Shown in pieces: positions 1 to 5,554 of a stretch of 15,583 bases of DNA. How positions within the stretch are numbered: the first letter of the stretch is position 1; every line of letters begins with the position of its first letter. The stretch spans positions 1 through 15,583 of the forward strand of contig DAHVYW010000124.1 of NCBI GenBank assembly GCA_027324025.1, given 5' to 3'. The notes beneath the pieces were generated by a model. That model was not told where the DNA came from. It was given only the letters and a program-made list of their open reading frames with translations, and made no database searches. A program made the translations under genes and the position numbers. The DNA comes from JAJZQD01 sp021847735. GTDB lineage: Bacteria > Bacillota > Thermincolia > Thermincolales > UBA2595.

Positions 1-90
1 CCGCAACCGGAAGCGTATGTGGATACGCTGAGGATTGCGGCCGGGCGCACAACGACGCCAGACGGCATTTTTCTCAGCATGCAACCGCTC
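1..90. other. Unassigned window edge with an open plus-strand frame
   Basis: Frame 1 of the plus strand is open from the window edge and reads PEAYVDTL, then RTTTPDGIF, before running into the terminator repeat at 91. The pattern is faintly like the middle of Stf0-type sulfotransferases (Y-x-RTPNGV-F/W), but about 30 residues is too little to assign. The reverse strand is also open here, so the strand is not settled. If the plus frame is coding, any resemblance ends where the tRNA terminator begins, which would make it a truncated fragment. Confidence 0.2.
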
Positions 91-136
91 CATAAGAAAA
101 TAAAAGACGCCCCACGGCGTCTTATATTTTCTTATG
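91..136 (-). terminator. Long hairpin terminator of the tRNA operon
   Basis: A 21-bp inverted repeat (91-111 and 116-136) with a single mismatch surrounds the loop CCAC. The core is AAGACGCC/GGCGTCTT. On the minus strand the core is followed by a T-rich stretch (TTTTATTTTC). The right arm reaches into the CCA end of tRNA-Gly, so the transcript can fold directly after the last tRNA. Confidence 0.85.
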
Positions 137-209
137 GAGCGAAAGACGGGATTCGAACCCGCGACCCTCGCCTTGGCAAGGCGATGCTCTACCACTGAGC
201 TACTTTCGC
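135..209 (-). tRNA. tRNA-Gly(GCC)
   Basis: The reverse strand folds as a cloverleaf. The acceptor stem is GCGAAAG/CTTTCGC with discriminator T, and CCA is encoded at 135-137. The T-loop is GGTTCGAATCC and the D-arm AGCTCAGTGGTAGAGC. The seven-base anticodon loop TTGCCAA has anticodon GCC at 175-177. It is the last gene of a four-tRNA transcript and abuts its terminator. Confidence 0.97.
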
Positions 210-223
210 ATGTTGGATTTGTA

Positions 224-299
<76 letters not shown>

Positions 300-302
300 A
301 TA

Positions 303-379
303 TGGCGGAGCTGACGAGATTCGAACTCGCGATCTCCTGCGTGACAGGCAGGCATGTTAGGCCTCTACACCACAGCTCC
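303..379 (-). tRNA. tRNA-Asp(GTC)
   Basis: The reverse strand has acceptor stem GGAGCTG/CAGCTCC, discriminator G and an encoded CCA (303-305). The anticodon loop is CTGTCAC with GTC at 343-345. The D-arm carries the longer loop GTGGTGTAGAGGCC. It is the second gene of the tRNA transcript, 7 bases after tRNA-Val. Confidence 0.97.
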
Positions 380-386
380 GTGCTAA

Positions 387-462
<76 letters not shown>

Positions 463-484
463 GTTTATTTTCGTGACAAAAATA

Positions 485-513
485 AGTATACACAATCCTA
501 ATAAAGAAGTCAA
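485..513 (-). promoter_or_regulatory. Sigma-A promoter of the tRNA operon
   Basis: On the minus strand the -35 box TTGACT (508-513) is separated by exactly 17 bases from the -10 box TATACT (485-490). The start would fall near 478, just upstream of tRNA-Val. This is the strongest promoter match in the window, as expected for stable RNA genes. Confidence 0.88.
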
Positions 514-546
514 ATGTAATTTTTGGTGAAACCCAATTTTTTAACC

Positions 547-602
547 GGATTATCTTGAATATCTCGACATTCCTGGAAATATCCCATTTTCTCAAGATAT
601 CC
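547..602. repeat. Imperfect inverted repeat between the HMA gene and the tRNA promoter
   Basis: GGATTATCTTGA (547-558) and TCAAGATATCC (592-602) are inverted copies with one extra base in the left arm. The 33-base interior also contains ATATC/GATAT-type repeats. The repeat lies just past the stop codon of the HMA-like gene and could end its transcript, but no clear T-run follows on the minus strand, so a terminator is only a possibility. Confidence 0.4.
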
Positions 603-616
603 CTAGTATTTAAAGC

Positions 617-853
617 TTATGACACTGCAAACCCGTTTTTATCCAAAATCTGCTCCAGGCTTGTTATTTCAAGAATTCTCTTGTCAAAAACTATCTTGGC
701 CTGTTCAGCTGCCGCGGCAAATTCCACACTGATAACTCCGGGCACATCCCTCAAAACATGGGCCAGTCCTTTAAAGCAATCATCGCTTTCAACACTGTTA
801 ACGTGAACATGCCCCTGATGGTTGGCTGCATGGTTTGAACAGCATTCACACAT
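617..853 (-). CDS. HMA-fold small protein with altered metal loop
   Basis: This 78-residue protein fits the beta-alpha-beta-beta-alpha-beta pattern of heavy-metal-associated domains (CopZ and P-type ATPase N-termini). It has a first strand around HVHVN, a helix around FKGLAHVL, then PGVISVEF, AKIVFD, a second helix ITSLEQILDKNGF and a short last strand. In typical members the first loop reads GMxCxxC; here it reads SVESDDC, so only one cysteine remains. The N-terminus is instead rich in possible ligands (CECC near residues 2-5, then NH, NH and HVH). It may bind metal differently, or bind none. The start ATG is preceded by AAGGGGG (862-868) at normal spacing, and the gene has its own promoter (887-915). 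It is probably a cytosolic metal chaperone-like protein; its substrate is unknown. Confidence 0.72.
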   Translation of the reverse strand: MCECCSNHAANHQGHVHVNSVESDDCFKGLAHVLRDVPGVISVEFAAAAEQAKIVFDKRILEITSLEQILDKNGFAVS

Positions 854-886
854 AGCTGGCGCCCCCTTACATCAACTTCTTAAAAT

Positions 887-915
887 ATCGTAGCCTATCC
901 CCAAATTATTGTCAA
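887..915 (-). promoter_or_regulatory. Promoter of the HMA-like gene
   Basis: On the minus strand TTGACA (910-915) lies 17 bases before TACGAT (887-892). The start would be near 880, giving a leader of about 27 bases. CCCC just upstream of the -35 box and GGGG inside the spacer form a small imperfect dyad that could serve as an operator, but no known repressor site is recognised. Confidence 0.7.
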
Positions 916-930
916 GGGGCCGCAGTATAT

Positions 931-1797
931 CTAGGGATTGGGCCTTGTACAACCTAAAATCGCTTCCCTGATAATTTTCGCTCCCAGCAGGGCAGTCCGC
1001 TCTGACTGGTCAAAGGCCGGCGCTATTTCCACTATGTCCATCCCCACAATGTTAAGTTCCCGCATGAGGTGGACAGCTTCAATCAACTCCCGGGCCGAAA
1101 TCCCGCCTGGTTCGACAGTTCCGGTACCTGGGGCAAAGGCCGGGTCAACCACGTCAATATCAATTGTCAGGTAAACCGGTTTACCGCCAATACCCGGGAT
1201 TACATTCCTGAGGGGGGCTATAACCTGATCCACATACATGTTGGTACTGGCCTTGGCATAGGTAAACTCCTCCCGGGTTCCGGACCGAATGCCAAACTGG
1301 TACAGGTTCCTCCCGCCGATGAGGTCACACACCTTCCGCATGACCGTGGCATGGGAATTGGGCTCTCCCAGGTAGTCAACCCGCAGGTCCGCATGGGCAT
1401 CAAACTGGATAACCACCAGATCGGGGTGCTTTTTGTAGACTTCACTGATAATGGGATAGGAAACCAGGTGCTCCCCGCCGACAAATATAGGAAACTTGTT
1501 GTCATTACAAAGGCGTGCAGATACTTCTGCAATCCGTTCGAGGCTGGCGGGCACATTGCCGATGGGGAGGTTGATGTCGCCCCAGTCATGATATTTATAG
1601 TCGGCAAGGTCCCGGTCCAGGTAGACACTGTACTCTTCCAAAACATACGAAACGTTTCGCACAACCTGGGAGGCAAACCTTGACCCCGGCCTGTAACTGA
1701 CCGTGAAGTCCATCGGTACCCCGACAATGACAGTATCCGCCTCATCATATGAGTCATTGCTGCCCATAAAACTGCTGTATCTTTCTACCAGTTCCAT
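931..1797 (-). CDS. speB: Agmatinase (ureohydrolase family)
   Basis: This 288-residue protein has the full set of arginase/agmatinase manganese-site motifs: GGEHLVS near residue 106, DAHADLR near 133, and TIDIDVVDPAFAPGTGT near 212. Early blocks such as PMDFTVSYRPGSRF and EYSVYLDRDL closely resemble Bacillus SpeB. It should hydrolyse agmatine to putrescine and urea in the cytosol. An aminopropylagmatine substrate is an alternative, given the gene order. The ATG is preceded by TTTTGGAGGTGC at good spacing. It starts 31 bases after the spermidine synthase stop, so the two are surely cotranscribed, and it is the last gene of the polyamine cluster. Length and motifs are normal for the family. Confidence 0.94.
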   Translation of the reverse strand: MELVERYSSFMGSNDSYDEADTVIVGVPMDFTVSYRPGSRFASQVVRNVSYVLEEYSVYLDRDLADYKYHDWGDINLPIGNVPASLERIAEVSARLCNDNKFPIFVGGEHLVSYPIISEVYKKHPDLVVIQFDAHADLRVDYLGEPNSHATVMRKVCDLIGGRNLYQFGIRSGTREEFTYAKASTNMYVDQVIAPLRNVIPGIGGKPVYLTIDIDVVDPAFAPGTGTVEPGGISARELIEAVHLMRELNIVGMDIVEIAPAFDQSERTALLGAKIIREAILGCTRPNP

Positions 1798-1828
1798 CTA
1801 CCGCACCTCCAAAACCGTAATTCCGGGA

Positions 1829-2653
1829 CTACTTAACAAGTTCCTCCACAAATTTCGGCAGCATAAAAGCTCCCTTGTGAACTCCCGGTGTATAGTACCT
1901 GGTCGGATAACCGGGTGCAGCTGAGGCAGGGCTTTCCGGGTCGTATTTTTTGGACCCCATTGTAAATGACCACAGCCCACTGGGATAAGTGGGAACACTG
2001 GCCAGATACAGTTTTGTAATTGGAAAAGCTCTGGAAATTTCCTTGTGGCAGTTTGTAATCAGATCCGCATTGAAAAAAGGCGACTCAGTCTGGGCCACAA
2101 ACAAGCCATCTTCTTTAAGGGCTTTGAAAATTGAACTGTAAAAACTGCCGGAGAACAGCTCTACTGCCGGGCCGACAGGCTCCGTGGAATCCACCATGAT
2201 CACATCGTAAGTATCAGGATTGTCTTTAACATGCTTGATGCCGTCATCATAGATAACAGTTACCTTGGGGTTGTCCAAACCACAGCTAATTTCAGGCAGG
2301 TATTCCCTGGAAACCTCCACTACCCGCCGGTCAATCTCCACCAAAGTTGCCCGTTCCACCAGGGGGTGTTTGACTATCTCCCTGATAGCGCCGCCGTCCC
2401 CGCCCCCGATAACCAGCACATTCCTGGGGTTAGGATGAGAGTTAAGAGGAACATGGGTAATCATCTCGTGATACACAAACTCATCCTTGATAGTTGTCTG
2501 AACCATACCGTCCAATACCAGCATCCGCCCAAACTGCAAGGTTTCAATGACTGCCAGACCCTGAAATTCCGTCTTTTCCACATGCAGGGTGTTTAATACC
2601 TTACAGGTAATTCCGACATTTTCGGTTTGCTTCTCAGTGTACCATAATTCCAT
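1829..2653 (-). CDS. speE: Spermidine synthase (polyamine aminopropyltransferase)
   Basis: This 274-residue protein has a small N-terminal beta domain (MELWYTEKQ) and a Rossmann-fold methyltransferase-like domain. Key blocks are VIGGGDGGAIREIVKHP near residue 81, which binds decarboxylated S-adenosylmethionine, VDSTEPVGPA near 155 in the catalytic loop, and TYPSGLWSFTMGSKKY near 224. These match Bacillus SpeE almost block for block. It transfers an aminopropyl group to putrescine, or possibly to agmatine. The start is fixed by AAGGAGG (2663-2669) at 9-base spacing. A terminator-like hairpin lies in the 65-base gap after the arginine decarboxylase gene, so expression of speE and speB may be attenuated. 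No speD, the source of decarboxylated SAM, is present in this window. Confidence 0.95.
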   Translation of the reverse strand: MELWYTEKQTENVGITCKVLNTLHVEKTEFQGLAVIETLQFGRMLVLDGMVQTTIKDEFVYHEMITHVPLNSHPNPRNVLVIGGGDGGAIREIVKHPLVERATLVEIDRRVVEVSREYLPEISCGLDNPKVTVIYDDGIKHVKDNPDTYDVIMVDSTEPVGPAVELFSGSFYSSIFKALKEDGLFVAQTESPFFNADLITNCHKEISRAFPITKLYLASVPTYPSGLWSFTMGSKKYDPESPASAAPGYPTRYYTPGVHKGAFMLPKFVEELVK

Positions 2654-2675
2654 GGCTATCTGCCTCCTTATGATA

Positions 2676-2706
2676 AATAAAAAGAGGAGTCCCTAACGGA
2701 TACTCC
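2676..2706 (-). terminator. Terminator or attenuator hairpin inside the polyamine cluster
   Basis: On the minus strand GGAGT and ACTCC (arms at 2702-2706 and 2686-2690) enclose a partly paired interior (TCC/GGG with one bulged A). The T-rich tail TCTTTTTATTT follows at once. It lies between the arginine decarboxylase stop and the spermidine synthase ribosome site, with no obvious promoter between. It therefore probably gives partial termination or attenuation rather than a clean operon end. Confidence 0.65.
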
Positions 2707-2718
2707 CCCCATAGACCG

Positions 2719-3177
2719 TTAATACCACAAAGGTACTGCGGCAAATGCACAACCCAGCTTCTCCACCTTATGCTCAACAGCCGCAACCTTTATTTCCTTT
2801 AAGGGTTTTTCCCGGGTTTCAAACGCCTCCCGTACCATTGCCTTAATAATCTCCTCGGCCTCCGCTTTAGTACATTTCCCTGAAAACTCCATAATTACAC
2901 CAAAGCTTTCTTCAGACAAGCCGACAGCCACGGCAGCAGATATGGTCTCACCGGGCACATCACTGATAATGGAACCGTAAGCAGTCGGGACCAGAGAACC
3001 CGGCGGTATCTGCAGGCCTTCGTCAAGCCTGGCCTCAGGCGGAAGTATACTACTCACCCGTACGAGATTCACATTACCAATTCTTGCCTTCAACAGCGCA
3101 TTATCAAATGCCGTAAGTTTGCTTTTTCCTTCAGCAGACTCAGCTGTTAGAAAATACTTTTTCGGCGTAGGTAACAT
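2719..3177 (-). CDS. pdaD: Pyruvoyl-dependent arginine decarboxylase
   Basis: This 152-residue protein matches the PvlArgDC family, first characterised in Methanocaldococcus jannaschii. The proenzyme is cut at a Ser-Ser bond, visible here as VSSILPP (Ser42-Ser43), so that Ser43 becomes the pyruvoyl group. Further blocks are the PPGSLVPTAYG turn near residue 58 and GVIMEF near 93, whose Glu97 is the likely catalytic acid. It converts arginine to agmatine, the substrate of the downstream genes. The start ATG has GGGAGGA (3185-3191) at 7 bases. A promoter with a consensus -10 box lies at 3221-3249, making this the first gene of the cluster. The length is normal. Confidence 0.92.
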   Translation of the reverse strand: MLPTPKKYFLTAESAEGKSKLTAFDNALLKARIGNVNLVRVSSILPPEARLDEGLQIPPGSLVPTAYGSIISDVPGETISAAVAVGLSEESFGVIMEFSGKCTKAEAEEIIKAMVREAFETREKPLKEIKVAAVEHKVEKLGCAFAAVPLWY

Positions 3178-3220
3178 TTTTCATTCCTCCCACATTATCA
3201 TCGAAAAATAACACATGAAT

Positions 3221-3249
3221 ATTATAACAGAATTTCTAGAAAAATAAAT
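3221..3249 (-). promoter_or_regulatory. Promoter of the polyamine cluster
   Basis: On the minus strand a perfect -10 box TATAAT (3221-3226) is preceded by TG one base upstream, an extended -10. The -35 region at 17 bases, TTTATT (3244-3249), is weak, which fits an extended -10 promoter. The leader to the decarboxylase start would be about 37 bases. Confidence 0.65.
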
Positions 3250-3264
3250 GTTTTTTTAACCTTC

Positions 3265-3284
3265 TGACAAGATTTGACAAGATT
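3265..3284. repeat. Tandem 10-bp repeat TGACAAGATT x2
   Basis: Two exact head-to-tail copies of TGACAAGATT lie 16-43 bases upstream of the -35 region of the polyamine promoter. One helical turn of spacing is compatible with two protein molecules binding the same face of DNA. No regulator family is recognised. Confidence 0.55.
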
Positions 3285-3441
3285 TGTGTTTAGAGTTTTG
3301 GATGGGGCGCATATTTTTTCTTTCACCTCCAAAATTTGTTGTTTTGACTCGCATCTTACCCCTTGGATTTCAAACCACAAAATAGTATATGAATCATTTA
3401 ATATGATTGTTAATGGTTTTTCGTGATTTGGTATCCGAATA

Positions 3442-3470
3442 TTGGTGGCGCAAAAAAGGAAACATAATAA
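3442..3470 (+). promoter_or_regulatory. Possible promoter of the plus-strand stress gene
   Basis: TTGGTG (3442-3447), a 17-base spacer and TAATAA (3465-3470) precede the AAGGAGGT ribosome site by about 17 bases. The -35 box is poor. A stress sigma factor was considered, but no GTTTAA/GGGTAT pair is present here. Confidence 0.4.
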
Positions 3471-3502
3471 TGTAGCAAAAACATTTCAAGGAGGTAATCG
3501 AT

Positions 3503-3985
3503 TTGTCCAAGACCGTAATCGGGGCATTTTCATCGCGGGACCAGGCTGAAAAAGCCGTGGCCGAACTACGCGCTAAAGGGTTTGAAAAAGAGATATCCAT
3601 TCTGGCCAAGGATGACCGTTCTTACACCGGAACAGATCATAACAGTGTAATGTCCGGTGGGGACTCTATGACAGACGGCGCTACCACCGGTGGAGTTATC
3701 GGCGGAATTGCCGGACTTGCCATAGGCGCAGGCGCTCTCGCCATTCCCGGGCTTGGTCCCATCATCGCGGCAGGGCCTATTACGGGCATGCTTTCCGGTG
3801 CCGCAACAGGCGGCATCGCGGGAGGGCTGGTTGACTGGGGTATACCCAAAGACCGCAGTAAATTTTACGAGGAAAAGGTTAAAGAGGGTAACCTAGTTGC
3901 CACCGTAAAAACCAGTGACGATAAAGTCGATTCCGCCGCCGAAATCCTCCGTAGAAACGGAGCCCATGACGTGGAGACCCATTAA
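3503..3985 (+). CDS. YflT/GSP17M-like general stress protein
   Basis: This 160-residue protein begins with SKTVIGAFSSRDQAEKAV, the opening of the heat-induced stress protein YflT (general stress protein 17M) domain. The domain is split by a long insertion rich in glycine, alanine and proline (about residues 53-112: GGVIGGIAGLAIGAGALAIP, GLGPIIAAGPITGML and so on). That insertion looks like a glycine-zipper membrane or self-association segment. The last 40 residues (KVKEGNLVATVKTSDDKVD, AAEILRRNGAHDVE) complete the fold. The biochemical role of the family is not established. The start is a TTG at 3503, chosen because a perfect AAGGAGGT (3488-3495) sits 7 bases upstream. It is the first gene of a short plus-strand cassette and ends in its own terminator. 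Confidence 0.82.
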   Translation: MSKTVIGAFSSRDQAEKAVAELRAKGFEKEISILAKDDRSYTGTDHNSVMSGGDSMTDGATTGGVIGGIAGLAIGAGALAIPGLGPIIAAGPITGMLSGAATGGIAGGLVDWGIPKDRSKFYEEKVKEGNLVATVKTSDDKVDSAAEILRRNGAHDVETH

Positions 3986-4000
3986 TATCCAACAGCTTAA

Positions 4001-4027
4001 GCATCCGTCGAGGGCGGATGCTTTTTT
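4001..4027 (+). terminator. Intrinsic terminator after the YflT-like gene
   Basis: GCATCCG (4001-4007) and CGGATGC (4015-4021) form a perfect 7-bp stem around a 7-base loop, extended outward by AA/TT. The stem is followed by TTTTTTG. It is a textbook Rho-independent terminator 15 bases past the stop codon. Confidence 0.93.
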
Positions 4028-4117
4028 GTACCCCCCAAAAATTTATTTAAACTTTGCAGGATTAAGCTCACAACACAACTAATACATTTAATAAAGAATG
4101 TAAAGGGGGGATTTTTG

Positions 4118-5140
4118 ATGACTGACAATCCTAATACCGGGCTTCTGAAAACCCGGGACCTGCTGGGCACGCCTTTGATTTCACTGCAGGGGGAAGAAGT
4201 CGGGTCCGTTACGCGGGTAATTGTGGATCCTGCTAATGGAAGCATTGCCGGCTTGACGGTAAACGTTAAGGGATGGTTCAAGGGAGAGAAAGGCATTGAG
4301 TTTGAATCCGTAAAGTCTTTCGGTGAGTATGCCGTTACTGTTTCGCGGGCCGACCAGGTTGTTCCTCTCAGCAACCTTCCCACCCTGGAAAAGCTGGCCC
4401 AGGATTACAACATCTATAATATGCGGATAATTACTCCCGATGGGAAGCTAATTGGTACCATTGACGATTATTACTTCAACATTCAAACAGGACAGATAGA
4501 AAAATATATTCTGACCGGTGGGGTGATTAAAAACCTCTTTCAAGGACGGGCCAGTATTCCGGCCAGCAGTATAGACAAGATTGGCAAAGATGTAGTTATT
4601 GCCACCGCCAATGTGGAAGAAACCCTTCAAAAAGAAGAAAGCGGTATCCAGGATAACCTCGAAAACCTGAAGGGCGACCTGGAAAACTGGAAGGATGACT
4701 TTGAAAACATCTGGGAGAAAACCCGGGCTAAAACCCTTGAATTGTCAAAAACGATGGGTGAAAACCTAAAAGAGGCAGCCAAGACCGGCAAGGACACGGG
4801 GGAGAAAATACTTTCGAAAACCGGGAAAATCCTGGTTGAAAAGAAAGAAGTGCTGAAAACCTCTTATGATTCTTGGATGGACCGGCTGCAGACCGTTAAA
4901 AACGGGCCGGAAAAACCTCTCACCGAAACTGACATAAACGCCCTGGCCGGGCTCAAGGCCGGTGAAACCGTAACCGATGACAGCGGCAATGTTATTATTG
5001 AAAAGGACGACAATGTTTCTCCGGATGTGATTGCAGAGGCCCAAAAAGCCGGCAAAACCAAGGAACTGCTGATTTCTGTAGCAACCAGGGACTTGGAAGA
5101 CCAGATTAAATCCATCGAACAGGAGACAGAAAAAGAATAA
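4118..5140 (+). CDS. Two-domain PRC-barrel protein with amphipathic C-terminus
   Basis: This 340-residue protein starts with two PRC-barrel domains. The first is about residues 9-85 (LKTRDLLGTPLISLQGEEVGSV onward) and the second about 95-170 (NMRIITPDGKLIGTIDDYYF onward), as in the YrrD-type family. A charged helical stretch follows (about 170-260, many Glu, Lys and Asn), like LEA or YtxH-type apolipoprotein-like segments, so a coiled coil or membrane-surface role is possible. The end (about 270-340) holds a small module with GLKAGETVTDDSGNVIIEK. There is no signal peptide or membrane segment. The ATG at 4118 is chosen over the adjacent TTG at 4115 because AAAGGGGGG (4102-4110) then sits 7 bases away. 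The true ligand is unknown. Its pairing with the stress gene suggests an envelope or stress role. Confidence 0.8.
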   Translation: MTDNPNTGLLKTRDLLGTPLISLQGEEVGSVTRVIVDPANGSIAGLTVNVKGWFKGEKGIEFESVKSFGEYAVTVSRADQVVPLSNLPTLEKLAQDYNIYNMRIITPDGKLIGTIDDYYFNIQTGQIEKYILTGGVIKNLFQGRASIPASSIDKIGKDVVIATANVEETLQKEESGIQDNLENLKGDLENWKDDFENIWEKTRAKTLELSKTMGENLKEAAKTGKDTGEKILSKTGKILVEKKEVLKTSYDSWMDRLQTVKNGPEKPLTETDINALAGLKAGETVTDDSGNVIIEKDDNVSPDVIAEAQKAGKTKELLISVATRDLEDQIKSIEQETEKE

Positions 5141-5156
5141 ACTACACACAAATAAA

Positions 5157-5206
5157 ATCACCGGGGCCAAAGCGTACTACATAATCGAACGCTTGGTCCC
5201 GGTGAT
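5157..5206. terminator. Bidirectional terminator between convergent genes
   Basis: ATCACCGGG at 5157 and CCCGGTGAT at 5206 are the ends of an inverted repeat of about 18 bp per arm, interrupted by one mismatch and one bulge (CCAA/TTGG and GCGT/ACGC continue the stem). The plus strand has only a weak T-tail (ATTGCTTTCTT). The minus strand is followed by TTTTATTTG. It serves the PRC-barrel gene and the FlhB-like gene, which converge here. Confidence 0.82.
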
Positions 5207-5234
5207 ATTGCTTTCTTAGCTGTCAGGGGTGGTA

Positions 5235-5531
5235 TTACCTGGCGCCTTTTCCGTGTTGACGGTCCACTTCCATTATAAACACCAGGACTTCCGCCACCAC
5301 CTGATATAGTTCGGGGGGTATTTCCTGCCCCAGGTCCAGTTGGCCCAAGGCTTCGGCCAGCACCGGGTCTTTCTCCACAGGGATATTGTACTCCCGCGCC
5401 AACTCCATAATCTTCCCGGCAATATATCCCCTGCCGGTTGCCACAACCTTAGGCGCAACCATTTCGTCCTTATTATATTCCAGCGCAATGGCCATGGTTT
5501 CCCCTTTTTCGGGCTCTTTCCGGTTACTCAT
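5235..5531 (-). CDS. Stand-alone FlhB C-terminal domain protein (YlqH-like)
   Basis: This 98-residue protein matches the cytoplasmic C-terminal domain of FlhB and type III secretion switch proteins. Blocks are AIALEYNKDEMVAPKVVATGRG, then IMELAREYNIPVEKDPVLAEALGQLDLGQEIPPELYQVVAEVLVFI. The four membrane helices of FlhB are absent. The autocleavage motif NPTH that normally precedes the AxALxY strand is replaced by GETM, so self-cleavage is not expected. Bacillus has the same arrangement in ylqH, next to ylqG, and the neighbour here is a YlqG-like gene, so the pair is conserved. Its role is unknown; it may bind flagellar export components. The ATG at 5531 has AGAGGAGT just upstream, which favours it over the internal ATG. 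Confidence 0.88.
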   Translation of the reverse strand: MSNRKEPEKGETMAIALEYNKDEMVAPKVVATGRGYIAGKIMELAREYNIPVEKDPVLAEALGQLDLGQEIPPELYQVVAEVLVFIMEVDRQHGKGAR

Positions 5532-5554
5532 GACGATACTCCTCTCTAAGCTGC

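Larger units (their letters stand above)
3227..3502. other. AT-rich divergent intergenic region
   Basis: The region between the decarboxylase and the plus-strand stress gene is AT-rich and has no sizeable gene. It holds promoters for both directions, a tandem 10-bp repeat (3265-3284), and a small palindrome AATCAT-N5-ATGATT (3391-3407). It also has a possible 18-codon minus-strand peptide frame (3256-3312, ATG to TAA) preceded by GGAGGTG at 3324-3330. The peptide frame lies upstream of the decarboxylase promoter, and its ribosome site is rather far (11 bases) from the ATG, so it is weak. Confidence 0.5.

Noticed and set aside
1069..1683. 204-codon plus-strand frame
   Set aside because: It is the antisense of the agmatinase gene, has no ribosome site and resembles no family.
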